From assembly GCA_037043455.1 (NCBI GenBank), contig JAWPHD010003279.1, forward strand, positions 159,491 through 223,490: DNA of 64,000 nt, read 5' to 3'. Position 1 is the first letter of the stretch. Each line of letters begins with the position of its first letter. The notes under the pieces are model-generated. The model ran no database searches, was not told the origin of the DNA, and saw only the letters and a list, made by a program, of their open reading frames with translations. Of the stretch, positions 55,121 through 64,000 are shown piece by piece. The position numbers were made by a program, and so were the translations under genes. This DNA is from Cyrtodaria siliqua. Lineage: Eukaryota; Mollusca; Bivalvia; Adapedonta; Hiatellidae.

Positions 55121-56587
55121 AACATGTTCCAAATTTAGTTAAAACAAAGTGTCCTACAATTTTTCGGGGAATAAAAGACTCAAAGCGTACTGTTACTTTA
55201 GTGCCTAAGCAGCATTGCAGCATTGCAGCTGCCCAGCTGAGGGACCATGCAGCAAATATTAGCTGTGAAGACGGCATTAAATGTTAACAGCAGAGTTGAA
55301 AATAAATTAATTCAAAATAATCTGTCGTTATTAATAAGAAATAGCAAGTCACGAGCTGCCAAAAACACTGGTGTTGATGTTGGAAATTTTGATGTATTTA
55401 CTTGCTTTGAGACATTAAACCTTGGACTAGTAAAGTCAGTGCAATCTCTTTACTTGTTGAACAGTTGTGTTGATGAAATTCAGATAATTCAGCTTAACCA
55501 CAAACATGAGAAAACTGCAGTGAAATTGAAGCTCGTTGTTAGTGACAGTTTTGTGTCACGGTTATTTGTCCACAACAGAGAAGTGCCACGGTCACATGAT
55601 GTGTGGGGAAATCTACCTCCATTGCTACATACAGAGGTTTTGTCACTGTTGTCCCGATGGACACATTTCTGTGTCTGCATTGGCAACACAGACACAGAAT
55701 ACACAGCGCTGGTGGACATCGGTAAAGGTTTGAGCGATGCAAATACACAAGGTATTCATTCCTTTCGAGAGACTGATTTTTGTGCAAATCAAGGAAACCT
55801 GTCGTTTGACACAACAATAAGATCAATGAAATGTTCTATGTAAGTTGCTGGCGAGCGCTGTCGGTCTTGTTCAGAGCCAAGGCACAACTTGTGTAAGAGA
55901 AAGTCGAACTTGGAATTTCTAAGAAATAGGGAATGTCATGAAATCAACGTTTAAGAATTCTGACATGCCACAGGACATTCTGATTAAGAAAATCTACAGC
56001 TAAAAGATGAGATTAAATTATTAGGAAATGAAGTAGATAAACTAAAACGTGACCTACGAAAGGAGATCAGCCAACGTGGTGTAAGACTGGAAGTACGTGA
56101 AGACATTGAGCTCAGCGACTTGAAGTCCTCATGTAATAAGGATGTACAGATGGCTTACCCTGACGCAAACTGTTACCAACGATTGTTTTGGGAACAGCAG
56201 CTGAAGTTCTCTCAGAGTGAAAAATTCGGAATGAGGTGGCACCCAATGATAATACGATGGCACTTGTACATAAGGCATAAATCCTCAAAAGCGTACGATG
56301 CCCTGAGAGAAACTGCGTTCATAAATTTGCCATGTAATAAGACTCTGTTTGACTACTCACATTATGTTAAGTCCGAACTGGGATTTCAGCCAGACGTGGT
56401 CAAGATGCTTAAAGAAGAAGCCATTAAAGATGGCATGTTTGAAGGAACGGTTCAATGCTTTGTTGGGATATTATTTGACGAAATAAAAATCAAGGAAGAC
56501 TTAGTATTCGACAAACATTTTGGAGAACTGATTGGATATTGTAATTTGGATTCCGTTGGAAATAGTCTGTATTTTATTGACCGATAA
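55121..56587 (+). pseudogene. P-element-like transposase, copy 1
   Basis: An acceptor GTGTTTTCACAG precedes HVPNLVKTKCPTIFRGIKDS (55121-55287). A second frame, 55247-55843, carries REVPRSHDVWGNLPPLLH and CVCIGNTDTEYTALVD. After several stops the frame from 55988 to the TAA at 56585-56587 is open: a coiled coil (LKDEIKLLGNEVDKLKRDL), then ANCYQRLFWEQQLKFSQ, GMRWHPMIIRW, LPCNKTLFDYSHYVKSELGF and VGILFDEIKIKEDLVFDKHF. The last is the start of the RNase H-like core with the first catalytic Asp in FDEIK, as in P elements and THAP9. The remainder of the core is missing. No THAP finger is attached here; a decayed one lies at 61106. Confidence 0.7.
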
Positions 56588-56770
56588 AATACAGGTACGT
56601 ATTTATTATTTTCATTAATAACCCCATTGTTTACGCTATTATGGGGGCACTATATATTATCTCGGAGGTCAAGGTAATCAGGCTGCTATGTTTACAGGCT
56701 GTTACATTGGGCGCCCCCGTATGCAAAGTTCTGCGTGTTACAATATGTTCAAATAAACTACATAATTCAA
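56588..56770. other. Short intergenic
   Basis: No feature recognised. Confidence 0.4.
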
Positions 56771-56868
56771 TGAAATATTCTTTCGTGTTTGACAGAACAT
56801 GTTCCAAATTTAGTTAAAACAAAGTGTCATAATTTTTCTGGAAATAAAAGACTCAAAGAATATGGGAC
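56771..56868 (+). pseudogene. P-element-like transposase, exon fragment (copy 2)
   Basis: GAAATATTCTTTCGTGTTT to AATAAAAGACTCAAAG matches 55097-55185. Similarity stops at the GGGACAAAA minisatellite. Confidence 0.7.
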
Positions 56869-56978
56869 AAAAGGGACCATGGACAAAAGGGACCAGACAA
56901 AAGGGACCACATTTCGGGACAAAAGGGACCACATTATGGGACAAAAGGGACCACATTATGGGACACAAGGGACCATAG
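56868..56978. repeat. ~22-bp minisatellite (GGGACAAAAGGGACCACATT)n
   Basis: Five to six units, first ones shorter, begin exactly where the P-like exon fragment ends. Confidence 0.85.
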
Positions 56979-57478
56979 TTTTATTTTTGTATTTTTATAC
57001 AATCATTTAATTAAGAAGCTGGATTATAAATGCAATCAGTTATCCATCTTTATGAAAAGGCTATTAAAACAATTTATATGATAAGAACTCACAAATGACA
57101 TATGTATACTACTAGTAAAACAAATAAATAATTGTTGTTTTTGCACACCTTTATATAAAAAAATCTTGGATTTAAATATCCTTAAAAGATCCATATTATG
57201 GGAACAATTTCACAAAAACAAATAATTCCACATCACACACATAGGCACATACTACAAATGAAATTGAAATACTATTTTCAAATGCATGCAGCTTGTTTTT
57301 CTCACCAATTAAATTATTCTAAATACAGAATACTGAACAAATATCACCAATTAAAAGTCTGCATTAAGGTGTTAATAACTTAAGTGATTGTATTTACTCA
57401 ACAATAGTTGTCGCCAATTAAAGATGTTGCAATTCTTTAATTGCTCCCACTAATGACAATTAACTATGCATTAATTAG
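56979..57478. other. Intergenic
   Basis: AT-rich; no domain recognised in the short ORFs. Confidence 0.4.
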
Positions 57479-58640
57479 GTGTTAGTTTTACAAACTGGTG
57501 TATTGTTTTTTTCATACCAAGCCTACATATCTAGCAACTTCAAAGACTACACTTTCATTTTATCTAATCTTTATTCAAGAAACTGTGATAGCAGATCATT
57601 AAATAAAATTAGTAAGAAAATAAATGAGATTAATATAAAACACGCCCTAATAACTGGAGACTTCAACGCCCATCACCATGCATGGGGATCTGAACACTCT
57701 TAAGACTAATAAAAAGGGTAAAGAAATTCTGTCTTGGGTTGACGAGCAGAATTCAGTCCTTAACGACGGCTCCCCAACACACATCGATATCAGAACGGGT
57801 AACCTCTCAAACATTGATTTGTCTCTCTCTACCATCCCCCTTTCTCAAAAAAACCAATGGACATTTCTAGATGATAATTGGGGGTCTGATCACTTCCCAA
57901 CCTATATTTCTATACAGCTAACAAATGATAAGATATCAAATGAACAGTATAACCAAGATAAATTCAACTATAATAAAACAGACTGGGATCTTTTCAACAT
58001 TTTATGTAAAGATCTAAATACAGAAGAACTACTTTCAGAAGATATTAATATATTTAATAATAATTTAACTGATGTGATACTTAATATAGTACATCAAAGT
58101 GTCCCGATTCATAACAAAATGCCAAAAAAGAAAAATGTCCCACGGTGGAATTCGGAATGCAAACAGGCGGTTAAAAAACGCAAATATATGTTGAATAAAT
58201 TAAAAAAAAGACCCGTCTGAAACAAATCTATTGAATTTTAAAACTGCAAAGCTCGACTCTAAACATGTTATATCACTAGCGAAGAAAAGTAATTGGGAAG
58301 AATTTATAAATACCTGTTCTTTAAAACAAAGTAACACTAAAACGTTTTCGACAAAAATTAATAAAATACGTGGAAATCATCTTCCTCTGTGCCCACTGTT
58401 AAAAACAAATCTTCACTATGCAACAACGAGCAAAGATAAAGCTAACATTGTTGGGCCAAGCATTACGCCCAAGTTTCGAGTAAGGACAATCTTCCTAAAA
58501 CTACAAATGACTTTCAAGATAATTTCGAAACTGATTTTAATAATAGAATAAAAAAATGACAATCAAGAGGATACAGACCCTACTTCCTAATCTCCCCTTT
58601 AATATACTGGAACTTAGAGATGCTATTAATAGCAGAACAT
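57479..58640 (+). pseudogene. LINE endonuclease (APE) region, frameshifted
   Basis: The frame from 57479 contains LSNLYSRNCDSRS and ALITGDFNAHHHAWGSEH (APE GDFN motif). A frame change near 57700 continues TNKKGKEILSWVDEQNSVLN, GSPTHIDIR, NIDLSLSTIPL and WGSDHFPTYISI (SDH catalytic motif). It then runs through the linker, VPRWNSECKQAVKKRKYM, NWEEFINTCSL, and further frame changes (AKHYAQVSSKDNL, PNLPFNILELRDAIN). Order and spacing match Jockey/CR1-type LINE ORF2. The RT domain is absent, so it is 3'-truncated as well as frameshifted. Confidence 0.8.
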
Positions 58641-58811
58641 ATTAATATGATATTCATAAAATAATATTCGTTCCTCAATCAATCAATTCATTTTTTTTAT
58701 ATACAGTAAGTCAGGTATACCGTGACTGTTGAATAGAAATAAAGGTTCATGCATAAATAAAAACTATATTTTCTATTTTACAGAATTGCCTAACACCACC
58801 ACGGGATTCAT

Positions 58812-59325
58812 ATGATGTCAACCAAGCTCCTTCGCAAGCTGTTCACACTTCCTCTACTACCAGCAGAGGACATCGAACCAGCATTCAAGAAAGCTCCAGG
58901 AGAAGAATTACCGTCTGCGCTCGTGTCAGTGGTGTTCCAGTATGTGCACGACACCTTGCTGGGACAGCCACCATCTGGCCCGTGGAGTCATGGTGTGTGT
59001 ATGAAAGAGCCATCCGTACAAACAATGATGTGGAGGGGTGGGCCACAAACAGATTAAACCGGCGTGACCAAGAAGGGAAAATCTTCCCTTGTACCTCCTG
59101 ATTACCCTTCAGTGCAAGCTTTTTAAAAGGAGAAGAAGCTAAAGAGATATCAAACGAAAACCACCAGGAGTATCCAGGGGCAGCTCTCTCGTCTGTGGGA
59201 CCCCTATAACAACAGAGAAATATCAACAGGACATTTACTTCGCCAGTGCTCCAGAATATATGGACCCAGTATAGGGTGTGAAAGTGTAAAAATACTACAA
59301 GTGCTGGGAACAATGTGCTGTATGA
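58812..59325 (+). pseudogene. MULE transposase C-terminal region, frameshifted
   Basis: LLRKLFTLPLLPAEDIEPAF and VVFQYVHDTLLGQP are followed, after a frame change near 58975, by WPVESWCVYERAIRTNNDVE and GWATNRLNRRDQEG. The RTNNDVEGW signature marks the C-terminus of Mutator-like transposases in invertebrates. A short helical tail follows with frame changes (LWDPYNNREISTGHLLRQC). The catalytic domain is not in the window. Confidence 0.75.
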
Positions 59326-59838
59326 GATGGGACTATATTGTGTGTGCTGTATGGAGATTGACTATATAGTGGACTCTATTGTGTTCGTATATAAAACTGA
59401 TTAGATTGATTATTCGATTTTAAATTTTTAGATGGATATTATGCAATTTTGATATTTCGCTGGTCGAGGATTTCAGATGCCATTCATTGATCTTTAGCTC
59501 GGTATAGTAATAGATTTTTGGCCTTTTAGTTTGAGCATTTCCTTTGCGCAAAAGTTACATATATGTAGTTATATAATATTTTTATAACTTAAACATTTTA
59601 TAATTAAACATTTTACAATTAAATTTCTCTTTCTCCCAAATAAACAATGAGCTTTTTGGTGCATTTCATAAAACATTCATAAATTTGTATATATTTTCTA
59701 TAACATGTTTTTATCTCAATTTATGATAACATGACACATCAGTTGTAATGACTATCTAGTATGTGCTGCGTTTTATACATATTAATATGCTATTTATTTT
59801 ATGAAAATAAAAATTTATAAACATTGCTTTGCCTTTAT
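59326..59838. other. Intergenic
   Basis: AT-rich, no gene recognised. Confidence 0.4.
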
Positions 59839-60470
59839 CCTTTAGAGCGTACTGTTACTTTAGTGCCAAAAAGAGTATTGCAGCTGCCCCAGCTGATGGA
59901 CCATGCAGCAAATGTTAGCTGTGAAGACGGCATTAAATGTAAACAGCAGAGAGTTGAAAATAAATTAGTTACGAAATAAATCCTGTCGATATTAATAAGA
60001 AATAGCAACTCACGAGCTGTCAAAAAAACTGGTGTTCATGTTGTGATATTCAAACAATCTGTGTTGAGAAATTTATTGGAAATGTTGACGTATTTACTTG
60101 CTTTGAGACATTAAAACGTGGACTAGTGAAGTCAGTGCAAATCTCTTTACCTTGTTGAACAGTTGTGTTGAAAATTCAGATAATTCAGCTTAACCACAAA
60201 CATGAGAAAACTGCAAGTGAAATTGAAGCTCGTTGTTTAGTGACAGTTTTGTGCCACGGTTATTTGTCCACAACAGAGAAGTGCCAGGGTCACATGATGT
60301 GGTGTGGAAATCTTACCTCCATTGCTACATAGAGAGGAGGCGGTTTTGTCAATGTTGTCCCGATGGGACACATTTCTGTGTCTGCCATTAACTTTTGGCA
60401 AACCCGGGACCACAGAATACACAGCGCTTGTGTGGACATTGGAAAGGCAGGATCCGTCTGTATTACAGGA
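59839..60470 (+). pseudogene. P-element-like transposase, copy 3 (upstream half)
   Basis: AGCGTACTGTTACTTTAGTG through GAGAAGTGCCAGGGTCACAT to ACAGCGCTTGTGTGGACATT matches 55183-55720, with many single-base indels that destroy the frame. Lacks the RNase H-like part. Confidence 0.75.
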
Positions 60471-61105
60471 TTATGAAATGGGCTGAAATCTCGTCAATTC
60501 GGTGCCGTCCCGCGAGACTTCAGCGGCCATTTTTGTTGGAAAGTGGACACGCTGATTTCCGCTGATAAGAAAAATAACAAAAATCGCAAATATCTCATTA
60601 ATTCTCGACTTTCAAGTTTAGCGCCACCCTAGTGGATAACAGGGTGCGTGGAAAAACAAAATGGCGACTTATGGGGTCATAATCCAGAGGCCAATAATCT
60701 TATCGATAAATCAGCTGATAAACTCACCTATAAACAAGTTGTTACACTGTCAAGGTAATTATTTTAAACAAATTTAAATCAACGAATGTTATTAATTAAG
60801 TCATACATTATTTAATTTATCCATCTGCACCGATCTTGATTGCAAGTAATTGGTGGGTGGGGTAATGTAAACAAACCGACTAGCACGTTGGCAACGGGCC
60901 CATATAGTACCCTTATTACGTAAATATCTATACATACTGTATTAGGAAAATAGGTGTTTCTTTTCAAGTTTGTTAAGTCTTAGCAGTCTTTACAATTTTC
61001 TTAAGCTCTCACTGATTTCGGACAAATTTAGAAGTAATGTAAAGTCTGTAAATGCAGTAAACATAGAAATTTCACAAAAAACATATGCATATTTTTTTAT
61101 TGCAG
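60471..61105. other. Intergenic upstream of the THAP transposase; possible 5' exon
   Basis: ATG 60661 (MATYGVIIQRPIIL) leads to a GTAATT donor at 60755. Joined to the acceptor at 61105 it would stay in frame into GCVP of the THAP finger. This is only phase compatibility; no homology was recognised. Confidence 0.35.
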
Positions 61106-62205
61106 ATGCCCCCATCATTGGTTGTGTTCCGATATTGTACCCAGTGACACAAGGTTAGACAGTTGCAAGAACCTCTCATTCCACTCATTCCCAAAGGATG
61201 ACAATCTCCAGCAAACCAATGGATAAAGAACATTTGCCGAGATGATGGGAAAGATTTCAGCTTGAACAAGCACACACAAGGATTTGTTCTCTCTGGCACT
61301 TTAGCGACACGCTTTATGAGGTATCTGCGCGGGCCGGGTAAGAAGACGATTGAAAAAAGGATGCAGTCCCTACAATATTTTTTTTTTCATGGGCAACTCC
61401 TAAACCACCAAGGCGTAAGGCTGTTCCGAGACACAAAACCACCGAAATTGTCAGCCACTTCTAATCCAGGCCACCAGCATTTGTGCATCGGGGAGCTCAT
61501 TTCTCATCGACCATTCGTATATCGGGCGATTGATAAATGTTGAACCAAACTGTAATGGATGAAACGGAGATCAGTGAAACAGAGGATACCCCATTGATTC
61601 TTAATACCAGTCAGTCAAAGTACTACTACCGACGACAGTCTGCAAGACATTGATGCTGACCCTTCTCCACAGAAAGAAGCATTATATAGAGAAACCATAA
61701 AGCTTTGTTACTGACTCTGTCACAGGAGAAATTTTACAGTGTTTACGATTTTGTTCCTCGGATTCTGATATTCGTTATTATACTGGGCTTCCCCACATAC
61801 ACAGCGATGTGCGCTTTCTTCCATTTCCTTCAGCCTGAGTGCAACTTTCTTGTATTATGTGGGTTCGGAGAACACTTTCGCATGGAAAAAACCGTATGAG
61901 TTGATTACAAAGAGAGGTCCATCAAGATCACTATCACCCTTGGAGGAACTTTTCCTAATGTTAGTGAGACTCAGAAAAGGGACTTCCCGAGAAAGTCATT
62001 GCGGACTTGTATTAATTTATCAGAAGGCCATAATATCCAAAATATTAAATACATGGATTATTATTCTTGTTTTGACAGGTTACGTTGTTTACCAATTTGG
62101 CCATCCCAAGATCACGTGAGGAAGACAATGCCTGTGGAATTCAGGATGAACTTTCCAGACACGCGCCTAGTCAACCTACTATTGTTGTGCAAATTGATCT
62201 GGTAA
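61106..62205 (+). pseudogene. THAP + HTH + DDE (IS5/Harbinger-related) transposase, frameshifted
   Basis: A THAP zinc finger is recognisable across several frames: GCVP, then a YC-T-DTRLDSCKNLSFHSFPK stretch, QWIKNICRDDGKDFSLNKHT, ICSLWHF and DAVPTIF. Further on come RFCSSDSDIRYYTGLP, TAMCAFFHFLQPECNFL, SLSPLEELFLMLVRLRKG (helix-turn-helix that precedes DDE_Tnp_4) and WPSQDHVRKTMPVEFRMNFP, where the catalytic domain would begin. The catalytic region itself is lost after ~62205. THAP plus this DDE type occurs in ISL2EU/Harbinger-like elements (family knowledge from memory). Confidence 0.65.
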
Positions 62206-63130
62206 GTGTTTTTCTTTGTTTGTGTTATGTTTAATTTTACAATGTAGTGCAACTTAAAACTACTCTGGGAGGTTGGAATCGGCTACGCGAAGAGCTCTCA
62301 GCGTAATTATGCACGATTCTTCGCGTAGACAAACTGGGGAGTTCGCCGAGTAAAAACTGCACAGGTAAAAGGTGCAACTTTTTCTAATTGCAGTTCATTT
62401 TAATGCTGTACTGTACGTCATTATTCAATAACTTTAGAAAAAATCGAAAGGAGAAGACAATTTTACTGTTTTGGTAAAGCGGGTGTGGTAAAATTCGAAT
62501 GCCCGGATTATGTATACTGGGTCACGATAGTTATATGGCGGTCTTCCTATTACCGGCTTTGCGGAGACTGAACATAGAATTCAATTAGTAATTATTATAC
62601 TGGAAATTATAATTATATTTTCAATTAATCATTATTTGTAACAAATTTATTCTGCTGGTTTATTTATTTGTTGATGGGTTCTTTAGTCAGAAATACTCAG
62701 AAAAAATTGTAAAGAATTCCGGGTCATAAACCCGTTGTTAGTGCCGCCTTGTTTAAAAGGTAATACACGGCCCAAGGATTATGGGTATTTTGGTCTGTTG
62801 AAGGGAAGTGTGACTTTTGGACAACAGAAACGAACAAAACTTGTGATTAAATGCATTAAAAGTTTGAAATACGTATTTCTTTTTCGAAATTTATTCATTG
62901 TATTTATCAGTCTTGCGCAGAAAAGATGCACTCAGCGTCTGATTGTTTGTACTTTTCCTTGGCAATTGGCAAGCGCGCTGTCGGAAAGAGTTGTCGAAAC
63001 ATTCAGAATTTTCCCCAATAATAAATCCACCATATGTGTGCACTCATGATTAACTGGAATCTACGGCGGAGTAACTCGGAGAACGAGTGACTCGACAATG
63101 GTATTCCTTTCGCCGCGTGGATTCGACAAG
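62206..63130. mobile_element. MITE-like family B, copy 2 (core shared with 42510-43015)
   Basis: The core 62420-62920 matches 42510-43015 (GAATGCCCGGAT, GTATACTGGGTCACGATAG, TTCTTTAGTCAGAAAT, AATTCCGGGTCAT). Left of it lies a TACGCGAAGAG...TCTTCGCGTA palindrome, and right of it GGCGGAGTAACTCGGAG and GTGACTCGAC motifs, instead of the CCGCGATT motifs of copy 1. No TIRs were identified. Confidence 0.6.
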
Positions 63131-64000
63131 TCCCAAACACTCACATGTGTAGATCCACGCGGCACTTGATACAAACAAACACGGGCGAATCGAGTAAAGT
63201 GTGGGTTTCGTGTGAGCTGTACTGTAATATGTATTGCATAATATGTTTTACATTTCTAAAAGTCGTATTTCTTTTTTCAGAAACATACGTGTATGAAAGA
63301 TGATTACCTAAGAAGTTGTTTCCTTGACGTGGATGATCAACCTGGGGATTTGAGAACATGACGATTCTCTACGGATTCTAATCTGGATAGTGCTGATGAA
63401 TATTATGTAATTCTTGACAAAGTGTACCAGGCATGGTGCAAATGAGGATGTTGAGGAATTACGTAAGTCCAAAAAAGCACTTGATTTATGCTAGCCTCAA
63501 GCAGACCTGCATATCTGAAATACATGATCATGCTGGATTTACTAATCTTGCTTTCGTCAAAGTATGCAAGATATGTACAAGTGTATGGTGGGCCAGATCC
63601 ATTGGTGAAAATATGTTTGACTTTAACAGATGGACTTCTCAGGGAACATTAAAGTGCATGGTGTGTCAACCTTCCAACAGAACATGCAATTTGGTCTTTG
63701 ATTCCAGTCTGTTGTTCAACACAATCATGGCAAAGACCACATTGGATGTCCTGTCCACATTTGCTGTGTGCCCAAGGAAATCCAGGACACCCAGTACCAG
63801 GATATATTGCCTGTCGGTGCATTCCTTGATGTAGCCCGGAGAGCATCATCGTGCATCATACAAAGGAAAATGTGAACACTCCAACTAATCGGATCAAATC
63901 AATGTTCATTACTTGTGAAAAAACAACCGTTTCTGCTCATGCTGCTCAACATACCGGAGAACCTTGTCAAAAGCCATGTGGCGCAATTGATAAAGCAAAG
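63131..64000 (+). pseudogene. Unrecognised coding-like stretch, window end
   Basis: A T-rich tract ending TTTTTTCAG (63280) precedes acidic wording (LDVDDQPGDL, SNLDSADEYYVILD). A 133-codon frame, 63433-63834, and two alternative frames contain patches that read like protein (YVQVYGGPDPLVKIC, KVCKICTSVWWA). No family is recognised and the frames are broken. It may continue beyond the window. Confidence 0.3.

Overview
This is a metazoan, AT-rich, repeat-dense window, most consistent with a bivalve mollusc. Evidence: 'pearl'/HINE-like elements (about 155-bp tandem cores, ACGG microsatellite, 3' hairpin), tRNA-derived SINE heads, LINE remnants, GT-AG introns and many decayed eukaryotic transposases. 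I cannot name the species. No rRNA, operon, CRISPR or prokaryotic gene structure is visible. Almost everything recognisable is mobile DNA, much of it nested. Plausible host-type or element-borne genes are few: a two-exon C2H2 zinc-finger ORF (8155-8873), a three-exon BEN-domain fragment (20683-22694), and a broken minus-strand gene (11495-12245).

Layout. 0-6.9 kb: LINE 3' end, foldback palindromes, a tandem-core element, a tRNA-type SINE. 6.9-13.2 kb: candidate 6.28-kb transposon with 0.5-kb terminal inverted repeats and a TA flank, containing the zinc-finger gene, the minus-strand gene, a 484-bp giant hairpin and four copies of a ~70-bp hairpin. 13.2-20.4 kb: palindromes, SINE-like repeats, a minus-strand LINE 3' part. 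20.6-26.2 kb: BEN gene, hAT-like transposase #1 split by a tandem-core element, then a CT-rich microsatellite. 26.9-29.7 kb: conserved repeat body flanked by a TTCTAGAA-rich foldback array. 29.7-36.6 kb: hAT-like transposase #2 split by a three-level nest of HINE-like elements. 36.8-39.0 kb: SAP-SWIM-YqaJ exonuclease pseudogene. 39.5-43.3 kb: minisatellite, palindrome, Tc1-like element with two nested insertions. 43.6-46.6 kb: short LTR retrotransposon with intact LTRs and 4-bp target duplication. 46.7-48.9 kb: decayed DDE-like and Tudor-like ORFs. 49.4-54.0 kb: second copy of the motif-array element; hAT-like #3 nested in a tandem-core element. 55.1-62.2 kb: P-element-like transposase (three copies), LINE endonuclease, MULE C-terminus, THAP/HTH/DDE transposase. 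62.4-64.0 kb: second copy of a MITE core and an unrecognised coding-like stretch.

Most interesting: (1) the long-TIR element carrying a zinc-finger protein and a second gene; (2) interrupted transposase ORFs that resume in frame and so fix the termini of nested HINE-like elements in A-runs; (3) two unrelated repeat families in which a conserved core is flanked on both sides by short-motif arrays that differ completely between copies. All alignments were done by eye; percent identities were not computed.
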